Below are positions 8,704-16,571 of a stretch of 46,652 nt of DNA, piece after piece. Positions within the stretch are counted from its first letter, which is position 1. Every line of letters starts with the position of its first letter. This DNA comes from JBDHAC01 sp039589195 (GTDB lineage Bacteria > Gemmatimonadota > Gemmatimonadetes > Palauibacterales > Palauibacteraceae): positions 1-46,652 of the forward strand of contig JBDHHV010000009.1 in the NCBI GenBank assembly GCA_039589195.1, in the 5' to 3' direction. The notes beneath the pieces were generated by a model. It was not told the origin of the DNA, did not search any database, and saw only the letters and a list, made by a program, of their open reading frames with translations. The translations under genes were made by a program, and so were the position numbers.

Positions 8704-10776
8704 ATGTCCGCGATTCGAGCCGCCGCCATGTTGGCACTGGTTTCACCGATTTGCACCGACTGGGCGTTCGACCATCCCCTCGCGGGCCAGGACGGATCGA
8801 CCCGCCAAACCGAGTCCGCCCGCCAGACCGAGTCGACCCGCCAGACTGAGTCGAGCAGCCAGGAAGCGCCCTCGTTGCTGACGCCGCACTACACCCGCCT
8901 CGTCACGCTGGACTCTCTGGAGATCCAGGATGCGGAGATCTCGCCGGATCGCGAGTGGGTGGTGTTCACGGCCCTGGAGGACGATCGGCTGCACTTGTGG
9001 ATCGCCTCGACATCGTCCGGTGAGCCCGTTCGCCTGACGAGTGGTCCGCACCGGGACGAGAGGCCTGCCTGGTTCTCGACCAGCGATCGGATCGTCTTCT
9101 TCTCGACGCGTCCGAGCACGGGCACAGACCAACGCGAATGCGACGGCTGCAGCGGGCCGGCCTACTACCTGATGACGCTGTCGATCGACCCGCGGACCGG
9201 CCGTGCGGCCGGTTTGCCCCGGCAGGTGTCGGTTGAACCCGTCCGGCCGCTCGCGGCGGTCCCCACCCCGGACGGGGCGGAGATCATCTATCACGTGCAG
9301 CAGTTCGACGCCGGCCGGCCGATTCGGGAGATCCGCGCAGTCCCGAGTAACGGTGGCAGACACCGCACGCTCTATTCGAGCCCGAACACGCCCTGGAACC
9401 TCGTGATGTCGGACGATGGACGCTTCGTCTACTTCTCCACGGGCCGAAGCTCCCGGCAGCGACACACGTTCATGCGAGCTCCGGTGGATGGGGGAGAGGC
9501 GGAAGAGTTGGGGCTCGCCGAGCCGGGGCCCGAAGTCATCGGGCTTGGGGGTTCACGCTACATCGCATCGGTGGGGTCCGGAGGGGGCGGCTCGATGGCT
9601 ATTGCGCGCGGTCTGACGCTCGATCTCGCCCGGACGTCCGGTGGGGCGATCGGACGGTTCTCCCTTCACCCGCGGATGAGCGTCAAGCGACTGCTGGGGG
9701 ACGGGACGTCTCTAACCATCGTGCGCAAGGACATGGTATTGCCTGCCACCGTGGCGCCGCTCAACGGCGGGCCACCCCGCCATCTGAACACGCCGGACTC
9801 GGAAGACGTGCTGCTCGGGCTCGGCTTTCTGGATGATGGGCGTGTCGCCCTGCGAACGCACCAGAACGGCAGCGACGTGATCCTCGTCACCTCGTCCACC
9901 ACCGGTACTGCCACCGAGATACCGATGCCCGACTGCTTCCCCTGGCCCGAGTTCCCCATGGCCATCGCGCCGGACGGCGCGCGACTCATGTGCGTCGCGG
10001 ACACCGGCGACCGGGAGTACGGAGCCGTGCGGCTCTACGATCTCGGATCGGGAGAAGCGCGTGACCTGGGGCGGGTCGAGAGATGGGGCGGTGGACATCT
10101 TCTGTTAGGCCGAGGCGGCACGCTCTTCCGGGACGCGGACGACCTGCTCTTCAGGGAGCCGATTGGAGATTCGGTCGTGTTCTTCCGGGTCCCGCCCGAC
10201 GGGCTTCCGCGTCGCATCGCCTCGATTCCCGAGGAGTCGACGTTTCAAGATGTCGTGGCCGTACATGGGGACAGGCTGGCCTACGGGATCGGGGACATCG
10301 ACAAGGGAGAGATGACCCTCTACGTGAAGGACGGGGAACAAGCGCCTCGACCCGTGCTCGAGAGGGACGGAAGAGTCGTGGGGTTCTCGTCGACCTGGTC
10401 GCCAGACGGACGCTGGCTCGCCACACAGGACTGCGCGCTCGCGCCTTTCCCGCAGTGCAAGGTACTGGTCATCCCGATCGACGAGTCCGGCAATCGGGCG
10501 GGTGAACCAAGAGAGCTCCAGGGCGGGGGTTTGGCTCCACTCGTTCTCGCCTGGTTGCCGGACCAGTCGGCCCTCGTCGAGTTGGGGGCGGAGGACGCGG
10601 AGTTCAAACTCGGCACCTGGCTCCTACCACTGCACGACGGCGGAACCGCCGAGAGGCTGCTGGGGCCCAACGATATGCCGGTTTCCATCTCGCCCGACGG
10701 CCGCTACCTCGCGTACACACAGCGGATCGTCCAGGGCAGTTCGATCTGGTTGGTGGAGCTGGAGGGTGGTAACTGA
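8704..10776 (+). CDS. Secreted PD40/TolB-like beta-propeller protein
   Basis: 690 residues from the ATG at 8704, which follows GGAGGACTGAAG, a good ribosome-binding site. The frame is open from 8644, but that part lacks signal character. A short hydrophobic N-terminus (AIRAAAMLALVSP) suggests export. A low-complexity RQTES repeat follows, and then a long series of PD40 blades. Recognisable turns include ISPDREWVVFTA, MSDDGRFVYFSTG, IAPDGARLMCVADT, WSPDGRWLATQD and ISPDGRYLAYT. No peptidase domain or catalytic triad follows the propeller, so it is not an S9 peptidase. The most likely role is periplasmic or surface protein or ligand binding. It follows the two-component operon and may respond to it. 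Confidence 0.75.
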   Translation: MSAIRAAAMLALVSPICTDWAFDHPLAGQDGSTRQTESARQTESTRQTESSSQEAPSLLTPHYTRLVTLDSLEIQDAEISPDREWVVFTALEDDRLHLWIASTSSGEPVRLTSGPHRDERPAWFSTSDRIVFFSTRPSTGTDQRECDGCSGPAYYLMTLSIDPRTGRAAGLPRQVSVEPVRPLAAVPTPDGAEIIYHVQQFDAGRPIREIRAVPSNGGRHRTLYSSPNTPWNLVMSDDGRFVYFSTGRSSRQRHTFMRAPVDGGEAEELGLAEPGPEVIGLGGSRYIASVGSGGGGSMAIARGLTLDLARTSGGAIGRFSLHPRMSVKRLLGDGTSLTIVRKDMVLPATVAPLNGGPPRHLNTPDSEDVLLGLGFLDDGRVALRTHQNGSDVILVTSSTTGTATEIPMPDCFPWPEFPMAIAPDGARLMCVADTGDREYGAVRLYDLGSGEARDLGRVERWGGGHLLLGRGGTLFRDADDLLFREPIGDSVVFFRVPPDGLPRRIASIPEESTFQDVVAVHGDRLAYGIGDIDKGEMTLYVKDGEQAPRPVLERDGRVVGFSSTWSPDGRWLATQDCALAPFPQCKVLVIPIDESGNRAGEPRELQGGGLAPLVLAWLPDQSALVELGAEDAEFKLGTWLLPLHDGGTAERLLGPNDMPVSISPDGRYLAYTQRIVQGSSIWLVELEGGN
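8800..8853 (+). repeat. Three tandem 18-bp units in the PD40 gene
   Basis: Three consecutive 18-bp units encode (T/A)RQTES. They differ from each other at only a few, mostly third-base or first-codon, positions. They sit between the predicted signal peptide and the first propeller blade and probably make a flexible polar linker that can change in length by slippage. Confidence 0.8.
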
Positions 10777-10844
10777 ACGCTCGCTCGAGGCTGATGACCG
10801 ATGGATCGGGTAGGCGGGACCGTTTAAGCGGTCCCGCCTCCCAC

Positions 10845-10878
10845 ACCACCGGACGTGCGGGTCCGCATCCGGCGGTTC
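10845..10878 (-). ncRNA. Group II intron domain V-like hairpin
   Basis: A 34-nt helix with a central bulge. Read on the minus strand, it has arms CCGCCGGA and TCCGGTGG with a GC-rich tip. It directly follows the reverse-transcriptase stop and precedes the domain VI hairpin at 10813-10838. Domain V is the catalytic core of group II ribozymes. The usual AGC triad near its 5' base appears as AAC here, so splicing ability is doubtful. Confidence 0.6.
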
Positions 10879-11882
10879 ACGCGGGGCACTGAAGCCTCCG
10901 CCACTCGTGGGTGAGGTTCACAAGACCGTGCCGTTCGAGCCAGCGGTTGGGCACGGCCTGGTGCAGGTGACTCGCCCTGGCATTCCACCAGGGGCCGCGA
11001 CCGTTGTAGGCCGAGGCGCTCGCGCGTTCCCTGTCCAGTCCGCGGTTGCATAGCTCTCTGAGCTGAGTCGGTGGCCGCTTCCACTGCCGCCACAGCAGGC
11101 AGCGCAGCTTCCGGCGGATCCACTTCTCCAATCTCTCAAAGCTCGCTCGCACCTCCGCCAGCTTGAAGTACGCGACCCACCCCCTGAGGATCGGGGTGAG
11201 CTCCTCGATCACACGCCCGAGGCTTCTGCCTCGCCCTCGCCGGAAGATCTGCTTGAGCTTCCCCTTGAGTCGCTTCTCCGACCCCGGGGCCACTTTGAGC
11301 TTCGGTCTCCGGTCCGGGGTGACCGTGTATCCCAGAAACGTCCGCTTCCAGGGCCGGGTCACCGCGCTCTTGTGTCGATTCACCTTGAGCCGGAGCCGCT
11401 TCCGAAGAAACCGCTCCAGCGATGCCATCACTCGCCTGCCCGCTCCCTCGGACCGCACATACACGTTGCAGTCGTCGGCGTAGCGCACGAAGCAGGGCCT
11501 GCTGGATCAACCGGTCCAGCACCGTCGGGATGCCGAGCTGCCTCACTCCCTTCCCACCCGGCTTCGGGATCTCTACCCGCCGCACGGGCTCGGGTCGGTA
11601 CGCGCCGCTCAGCAGCGCCTCGCGTACCTCGGGCCAGCGCTCCCGGCAGTGACCTTTCAGATCGTGGATCGTTACCCCATCCACGCCCGGGGCCCCACCG
11701 TTGCGCACGACTCGCCGGTACGCCGCCACCACGTTCTCGCGCCTGAGCACCTCCTCCATGAGTCGCGGAGCCCTCTCCCCGGCCTCTGCCCCACGTGCCG
11801 AGCCCGCTTGACGCGCAGCACCCGTACCCTCGGCGGTTCCGCCGCCTGCTCTCCGGGCCCGCTCCGGCTTCTCAGCCGTCAC
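10877..11882 (-). pseudogene. ltrA: Group II intron reverse transcriptase/maturase (LtrA-like), internally deleted
   Basis: The 5' frame (from 11882) carries VVRNGGAPGVDGVTIHDLKG and VEIPKPGGKGVRQLGIPTVL up to DRLIQQAL, the fingers region. The 3' frame (from about 11488) resumes at FVRYADDCNVYV, with the catalytic YADD, then the maturase X domain, including GYTVTPDRRPKLKV, ELTPILRGWVAYFKLAEV and GRGPWWNA. The stretch that normally lies between these, about 110 residues with the palm motifs including the first catalytic Asp, is gone. The two frames meet near 11490-11497 out of phase at a short shared sequence (CTTCGTGCGCTA). The deletion and frameshift make the enzyme non-functional. Any mobility would need a helper maturase in trans. 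Confidence 0.85.
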
Positions 11883-12360
11883 CTTCCTGCGTCTCCCTCA
11901 GGTCTCGAACGCACGACTGCCGGTTCGGCTCCTCGTGTTCGGCCCTTCACCCCCCTCAAGCGGCGGCTACTATGGCCTCGGTTGACCTCTCGCTCCGCCT
12001 CCCGGCGTCGCTCTTTCAGGCATAAGGCGAGATCTCCCAGGGTAAGGCGCGTGACCTTCCTCCCACCTACCCGCCGCATCTACTTCCACACCCTCCCGGA
12101 TGGCTATCGGGCTTCGGATCTGCATGCCTCCTCGCCCGGGTGTGGCTGCCTCCTATGCGGTTCGTGTGCCTCGGGCCGGGAGTTTGCCTACAGCTTCCTT
12201 CCCACCCCTCCTCGCGGAGACGCAGTTGCTGTTCAGCTAACGGTTCCCGCCATCAGGGTCCGTAAGGGACTTTCACCCTCAAGTCGCTTCCCGCTCGGCT
12301 TTCGCCTCACGGTTGCCGGCACCCTCAACAGGGCACCACGCGCCATGCCTGGCGCACATG

Positions 12361-12390
12361 AAAGAAGGCCGCGTGATTGCGGGCTTTCGG
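12361..12390 (-). terminator. Diverged tRNA-type terminator, 5' exon of the intron
   Basis: On the minus strand GAAAGCCCGC, a short loop, GCGGCC and TTCTTTC form an imperfect hairpin. It lies directly behind the tRNA 3' end remnant at 12394 and just before the intron boundary at 12357. It is a diverged copy of the perfect hairpin at 3356-3380. Confidence 0.5.
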
Positions 12391-12393
12391 CTA

Positions 12394-12443
12394 ATCGGGC
12401 GGGCGAGATTAGCTACGATCGCTGCGCGATCCGCTGATCTCCC
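12394..12443 (-). repeat. tRNA 3'-end repeat R1 with hairpin
   Basis: This copy starts with ATCGGGCGGGCGAGAT, two bases different from the 16-bp core ATCGGGGCGGCGAGAT seen at 403, 3387, 12477 and 14635. It is followed by a palindromic hairpin GATCGC-TGC-GCGATC. R1 resembles R2 and R3 in layout rather than the long repeats A and B. Confidence 0.6.
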
Positions 12444-12476
12444 CCCATACACATCCGGCTAGAACAGTGAGGCAAT

Positions 12477-12536
12477 ATCGGGGCGGCGAGATAGACGTCC
12501 GGTCGCTTCGCGATCCTCCGTGATCCCGCCGCAGTG
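12477..12536 (-). repeat. Direct repeat R2 (tRNA 3' end plus hairpin)
   Basis: About 60 bp, nearly identical to 14635-14694. It has the 16-bp tRNA-Pro 3' end core, then GTCCGGTCGCTTCGCGATCC and TCCGTGATCCCGC. The middle part forms a small hairpin (GGTCGC-TTC-GCGATCC). With R3 it brackets the solute-binding protein gene. Confidence 0.8.
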
Positions 12537-12886
12537 TCATCGCCGCCGCTATTACGATCTCGTTCGAGCGCCATTCGGTCTGCGGACTCTTCACCTCAGG
12601 TCAATGCATCACAGGCAGCCGCATCCACATCGCTGCGACCCAACCTCTCTCCGTGGGGGGGGACAGAGAGGGACTATCGACGGAAGTTCGCAAGCCGTTG
12701 GGCGTCGGCTCAGCAGGACACGGAAACGACCGGCTGTTCTTCCAGCGTCGTCAGATCGAGAGCGACATCTGGCGTATGCGGCTGGTCCGGGAGCGATGGC
12801 TTTCGAGGAGCGCTTGGGCGGTGAGTAGAAGTCGCCGTTGCCCCTAGAACGCACGAAAGCCCGCGAATCCGGTCGTGCGCAGTTCG
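12537..12886 (+). other. Intergenic debris with a possible PD40 tail
   Basis: No complete gene. In the frame ending at 12847 the phrase DRLFFQRRQIESDIWRMRLV resembles the last blade of PD40 kinases or TolB-like proteins, so this may be the 3' remnant of another such gene; support is weak. Positions 12851-12864 (GCACGAAAGCCCGC) match the left arm of the tRNA-type terminator at 3351-3364. Confidence 0.3.
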
Positions 12887-14506
12887 TCACGGCTCCTCCT
12901 CGATCCACAGATGCTCGACATCCCAATAGACGTTGGCGCGAAACGGCGTGCTGAGGCCCTTGACCCGCCGGTGCGCCACGTAGGTTTCCACCGCTTGGGT
13001 CAAGTAGGTATATGGCACGTCTCGGAGGAACTGAGGCTGGAGCTGGGCGTACGCCGCGTCGATCTCCTGCGGATCGGCGAGGGTGGCGAGACGGTCGAGC
13101 AGGTCGATCACTTCGGGATTCCGCCAGCCGAGAACCGACTCCCGCCCAAACATCTGGATCAGACCGCGCTCGGCCGTTGGCTTCATCCCCCACAACAATG
13201 AGATCGCCGCCTCGAAATCGCCCGACCGGATGCGCTCGAGTGCGACCGGGGGATCCATCTGGTGAATCTCCATCCGCGCCCCGACGCGGGCGTACTGATC
13301 CTGCAGCCAAACTGCCGCCCTGTGCCATTCGTCCCAGACGATGACGGTGAACGCGAGTTCCTGGCCGTTGCGTTCGCGCACGCCATCCCCATCACGGTCC
13401 CGCCAGCCGACTGCCTCCAAAAGCCGAACCGCCTCGTCAGGATCGTAGGGGATCGGGTCCGGCAGCTGGCCTTTCCAGTATTGTCCCTCACTGAACGGCG
13501 CATCTACGATCGGTACGTTCGGTGGCCTGGATAAGAGAGCCGGGAGGACGGCCCGGTCCGCGGCCAGGGTGAGGGCCCGCCGAACACGCGCATCCGCGAA
13601 GGCAGGATGGCGCTGGTTCCACAGCACTGCTTGGATGGCCCCCACGTCGATCCACACGTCGTAGTAGACGCGGTAGCGAGGATCGCTCGGGAGCAGCTGG
13701 ACATCCGCCTTGCGGTCCAGGTTGAGTGCATCCACCTCGCCCGCCAGTAGCTCGGTTATCGAGTAGGGACCATACTTGAAAACGACTTCGTCGATCTTCG
13801 GCTTCCCCCGGTAGTAGTCGGGATTCGCCTCGAGGAGCGTCATGGTCTTGGGCACGTGTCGGCCAAACCTGTACGGACCGTTCCCTACCGGCTGGTCCCA
13901 GAACTCCCACTCGTAGAACTCGCTCGGGTCGAGGTCCTCCAGCAGGTGCTTCGGATAGAACCACGTCCCGTGAAACGGGAGTCCGTACGCCCCTCCACGG
14001 GAGAGTTGGCTGTAGGAGATGGTCACCGTGCTGTCGTCGACGACTCTCACCTCCTCAACGCCCACGCCGTTCTCGTACAGCACCTCCGGGTGTCTCCACA
14101 GATCGTAGGTGAACTTGATGTCGTGGGCGGTGACCGGAACGCCATCGTGCCAGCGCAGGCCGGAACGCAAGTGGATCGTCCATGTTCGGTAGTCCGGTGA
14201 GTGTTCCCAACTTCGGGCGAGCCGTCCCTCCAGCTCTCCGTTCTCGTCAGGCCACGCGAGGTTCAGGAACAAGAGCGGTTGGCACATGTTCTCGACGGGG
14301 CTCGTGCACGAATCCTGGTCCCACCAATAGAGAACCGTTAGGCGACCGGGAGTGGGCGAATGAGTCGCACCGCTTTCACTGGCGTCGCGGCCGCCGCATC
14401 CCAGGGCCAACAGCGCAGCGCCGGCGAGGAGCGCGATCGAGCGAGTCACGACCCCGGCAAGGCGGTCACGCTCCGAGGCGCCGAGTCGCCCGGCCCGGGA
14501 CACCAT
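12887..14506 (-). CDS. ABC transporter solute-binding lipoprotein, family 5 (peptide/OppA-like)
   Basis: About 540 residues. Several starts are possible: GTG 14527, ATG 14509 or 14506, and GTG 14449. The last would place the signal SIALLAGAALLALGCGG right at the N-terminus. The lipobox LALGC predicts a lipid-anchored periplasmic protein. Family 5 features include PLLFLNLAWPDENGELEGRL, a LRWHDGVPVTAHDIKFTYDL signature, GNGPYRFGRHVPKT, a loop with DPDEAVRLLEAVGW, and a C-terminal LPDP/RDVPYTYLTQ region. It should deliver oligopeptides or similar solutes to an ABC permease, but no permease or ATPase gene is nearby, so it is an orphan. Repeats R2 and R3 bracket it, like the kinase gene between repeats A and B. 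DGDGVRERNG resembles a calcium-binding loop common in this family. Confidence 0.88.
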   Translation of the reverse strand: MVSRAGRLGASERDRLAGVVTRSIALLAGAALLALGCGGRDASESGATHSPTPGRLTVLYWWDQDSCTSPVENMCQPLLFLNLAWPDENGELEGRLARSWEHSPDYRTWTIHLRSGLRWHDGVPVTAHDIKFTYDLWRHPEVLYENGVGVEEVRVVDDSTVTISYSQLSRGGAYGLPFHGTWFYPKHLLEDLDPSEFYEWEFWDQPVGNGPYRFGRHVPKTMTLLEANPDYYRGKPKIDEVVFKYGPYSITELLAGEVDALNLDRKADVQLLPSDPRYRVYYDVWIDVGAIQAVLWNQRHPAFADARVRRALTLAADRAVLPALLSRPPNVPIVDAPFSEGQYWKGQLPDPIPYDPDEAVRLLEAVGWRDRDGDGVRERNGQELAFTVIVWDEWHRAAVWLQDQYARVGARMEIHQMDPPVALERIRSGDFEAAISLLWGMKPTAERGLIQMFGRESVLGWRNPEVIDLLDRLATLADPQEIDAAYAQLQPQFLRDVPYTYLTQAVETYVAHRRVKGLSTPFRANVYWDVEHLWIEEEP

Positions 14507-14634
14507 CATTCCTGGTCTTTCAGCCACAGCTCAACCATGTGCATGAGGGGATGTGCCCGCTCCGGTGTACCGAGCCCGCGAAGCCGTAGACCCTGTGTAG
14601 ACCCCAAGACCGGTACTTGATTTCGTAAACTCCA

Positions 14635-14694
14635 ATCGGGGCGGCGAGATGAATGTCCGGTCGCTTCGCGATCCTCCGTGATCCCGCTGCAATG
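14635..14694 (-). repeat. Direct repeat R3 (tRNA 3' end plus hairpin)
   Basis: Second member of the pair with 12477-12536. The 16-bp core is identical, then TGTCCGGTCGCTTCGCGATC and CTCCGTGATCCCGCTG. About five substitutions separate the two copies by eye. It lies behind the N-terminus of the solute-binding protein gene. Confidence 0.8.
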
Positions 14695-14929
14695 GCTGGA
14701 TCGGCTGTCATCACCAGGGGCGCCGGGATTGGGGGGCACCCGACGAATCGAGGAGTGCCATATTAACTGGCCCAGTTTTCGGGGAGCACCTCAGAGCAAC
14801 GGCTCGTCGCCTTTGAGTTTGCGACTGGAGAAATCTTTGAGGTCTCGCGAAAACGAGACGGACGGCTCGATGGCCGACAGGAGCCGACGTTCGATTCGCA
14901 CGCATTCCGTGCGCTGTCGGAGTAGACCC
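14695..14929 (+). other. Intergenic region with a short orphan coding remnant
   Basis: Between R3 and the polysaccharide cluster there is no full gene. A 52-codon frame without a start (14767-14925) reads RLVAFEFATGEIFEVSRKRD and ends FDSHAFRALSE. It has the composition of a real protein tail and may be the 3' end of a deleted gene of unknown family. Confidence 0.25.
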
Positions 14930-15685
14930 TCACCGACCGTAGCGAGACCGGATGCGGAACAGACCGATGAACGCTCGCAGCGCCGCCCGAACGTTCAGCT
15001 TCGATCCTGGGACGTCGCGCCAGCTCTTGAGCGGGAACTCGACGATACGGCTCGAGGCCCGCTCTCGTCCGTCCGTATCGACGAGCCGCGCAAGCAGCTC
15101 CACATCGAAAGCGAAGCCCGATATGAACTCCTCCTCCAGCAGCGCGGCGAGATCGTCCGTAACGCGGAAGAGCTTGGCGCCGCACTGCGTGTCATAGACG
15201 GGCATGCCCAGCGCCACTGACGCGCACGTGGCGAACACCCGGCCCAGGTAGTGACGAAGGGGCCGCCGCGCGATGCGCCGCCCAAGCAGCCGCACGCGAC
15301 TGCCGAGCACCCAATCGACGTCTTCACGGCGGACGAGAAGCGCGCGGAACCCGGCGACCGTGTCGAGTGGTGTCGAGAGATCGGCGTCCCAGTACCCGAT
15401 TTGCCCGGGCTGCCGCTCGAGGGCCGCAAGTAGGCCGATTCTCACGGCCTCCGCCTTCCCGCGGTTCTGCTCCAGCGCAATCCATGAGATCGCGTCAGAA
15501 GCCTCTGCGAGCTCGATCAGGACGGTGCTGGTCTCGTCCGTCGATCCATCATCGACGAATATCAGCGACAACCAGGGGGTCCCTTCCACCGCCCTCAGAA
15601 AAGCACCACGATCCAGGCGGCCTGCCTCGTTGTAACACGGTACCACGAGGATGGCCCCGCGGGGGCGAGGCTCCGGCACATTCAC
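14930..15685 (-). CDS. GT2 glycosyltransferase, ALG5/DPM1-like
   Basis: 251 residues from a GTG at 15685 that overlaps the stop of the upstream methyltransferase gene (GTGA). It has a GT-A fold with VVPCYNEAGRL, FVDDGSTDET, NRGKAEAVRIGL and GYWDADLSTPL, where DAD is the metal-binding DxD. DWVLGSRV and YDTQCGAKLFR then follow, all hallmarks of dolichyl- or polyprenyl-phosphate glucosyl/mannosyltransferases. It probably moves a hexose from a nucleotide sugar to a polyprenyl phosphate. That lipid-linked donor could feed the GT-C membrane enzymes of this cluster (inference). No C-terminal membrane helices are present. It is the last gene of a three-gene minus-strand block. Confidence 0.87.
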   Translation of the reverse strand: MNVPEPRPRGAILVVPCYNEAGRLDRGAFLRAVEGTPWLSLIFVDDGSTDETSTVLIELAEASDAISWIALEQNRGKAEAVRIGLLAALERQPGQIGYWDADLSTPLDTVAGFRALLVRREDVDWVLGSRVRLLGRRIARRPLRHYLGRVFATCASVALGMPVYDTQCGAKLFRVTDDLAALLEEEFISGFAFDVELLARLVDTDGRERASSRIVEFPLKSWRDVPGSKLNVRAALRAFIGLFRIRSRYGR

Positions 15686-16485
15686 GGTGCCGCCCCGTCC
15701 GCCACTTCCGCCACTTCTTCGCCCGCATTCCGCAACACCGCCATGAGGCTGAGGCCGTTCGCGAACGGCCTCGCCTGCCCGGCATGAGCGCAGACCAGCC
15801 GACGAGCCTCGCCTCCGAAGATCTTCGCGAGGATGCGATTGACCGGTGCTGGCGGAAGCGAGAGGTCGGTCTGCTGGAGGCCGGCGCTCGAACCCCGAAT
15901 CTGGCTGATCGCACGAGAGGCCCGCGCGAGCGGGAAGAGCCTCGAGTTGAAGAACGAGAAGAACTCGGGGGTCACGGGCCGTCCGTCCCACACCGTGCGC
16001 AGCGTGTTCGCGGTATAACGACGGTGGTGACCCAGGGCGACATCGTGTGGGGACCAGAGCTCGGGGTGAGCCGGCACGGTCAGAAGGATCCGCGCTCCCG
16101 GAGAGAGCGCGGCGATGATGTGGTCGAGGAACGCTCGATCATCCGCTATGTGCTCCATGACGTCCGATGAAACGACGAGGTCGCTCTCGCCGATCAACTC
16201 GTCGGCTACGGGATCGCCGGGCTCCGCTACCCGGAATTCGAGGTGGGGGAACCGGGTGCGCGCGAGCTCGATCGCGTGGGGATCGCGGTCTATTCCGCGA
16301 GTGCCGAACTGATTGGCGAGCGCGGCCGTGATGCCACCCGTTCCACACCCCAGGTCGAGTATGCTGGAGGCGTCCCCTCGGGGCGCGGTGGCCGCTGCCA
16401 TGGCGAGCAAAATTCGCCGCCGTCCCAGGAACCACCAGTGGCGATCCTCCATGTGGGCGTGAAGCTCGAACTGTCTCCTGTCCAT
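15682..16485 (-). CDS. Class I SAM-dependent methyltransferase
   Basis: 267 residues. Rossmann motif I SILDLGCGTGGITAAL is intact, followed by the acidic loop GIDRDPHAIELA, motif SDLVVSSDVMEHIADD and GARILLTVPAHPELWS. The N-terminus HMEDRHWWFLGRRRIL is typical of the glycan-cluster methyltransferases that sit next to ALG5-like enzymes. It likely methylates a sugar or a lipid-linked intermediate; the acceptor is unknown. The start ATG at 16485 follows a GGGGGG tract. It overlaps the downstream GT2 gene by 4 bp. Confidence 0.87.
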   Translation of the reverse strand: MDRRQFELHAHMEDRHWWFLGRRRILLAMAAATAPRGDASSILDLGCGTGGITAALANQFGTRGIDRDPHAIELARTRFPHLEFRVAEPGDPVADELIGESDLVVSSDVMEHIADDRAFLDHIIAALSPGARILLTVPAHPELWSPHDVALGHHRRYTANTLRTVWDGRPVTPEFFSFFNSRLFPLARASRAISQIRGSSAGLQQTDLSLPPAPVNRILAKIFGGEARRLVCAHAGQARPFANGLSLMAVLRNAGEEVAEVADGAAP

Positions 16486-16571
16486 CGACCCCCCGAAGTT
16501 TCCGCGGCGCGTCACGCCAAATCTCGCTCCAAGGAACCCGGCCGACCATGCCTGCGAGACACGACGGGCGC

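Larger units (their letters stand above)
10810..12357 (-). mobile_element. Group II intron, class C type, with degenerate reverse transcriptase
   Basis: On the minus strand the element begins with GTGCGCC (5' boundary at 12357) and continues with a structured 5' RNA region of about 470 nt. A reverse-transcriptase frame follows, then a domain V-like hairpin at 10845-10878 (CCGCCGGA and TCCGGTGG arms, tip TGCGG/CGCA). A perfect 10-bp hairpin at 10813-10838 acts as domain VI, and the element ends in CCTAC near 10810. The 5' exon is the tRNA-type terminator hairpin at about 12361-12390. Class C introns are known to insert just after terminator stems, so placement, RNA and protein agree. The length, about 1.55 kb, is short because of an internal deletion in the coding part. 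The 3' boundary is approximate. Confidence 0.8.

Noticed and set aside
10813..10838. Perfect hairpin as transcription terminator of the PD40 gene
   Set aside because: Position next to the domain V hairpin and the intron 3' end fits domain VI better; no T-run on the plus strand.
11649..12437. 262-codon plus-strand frame over the intron 5' region
   Set aside because: Runs antisense to the structured intron RNA, Arg/Pro/Ser-rich, no motif.
14695..15220. Plus-strand frame overlapping the start of the polysaccharide cluster
   Set aside because: Mostly antisense to the ALG5-like gene, low-complexity Arg/Ser composition; only the 14767-14925 frame looks like a true remnant.
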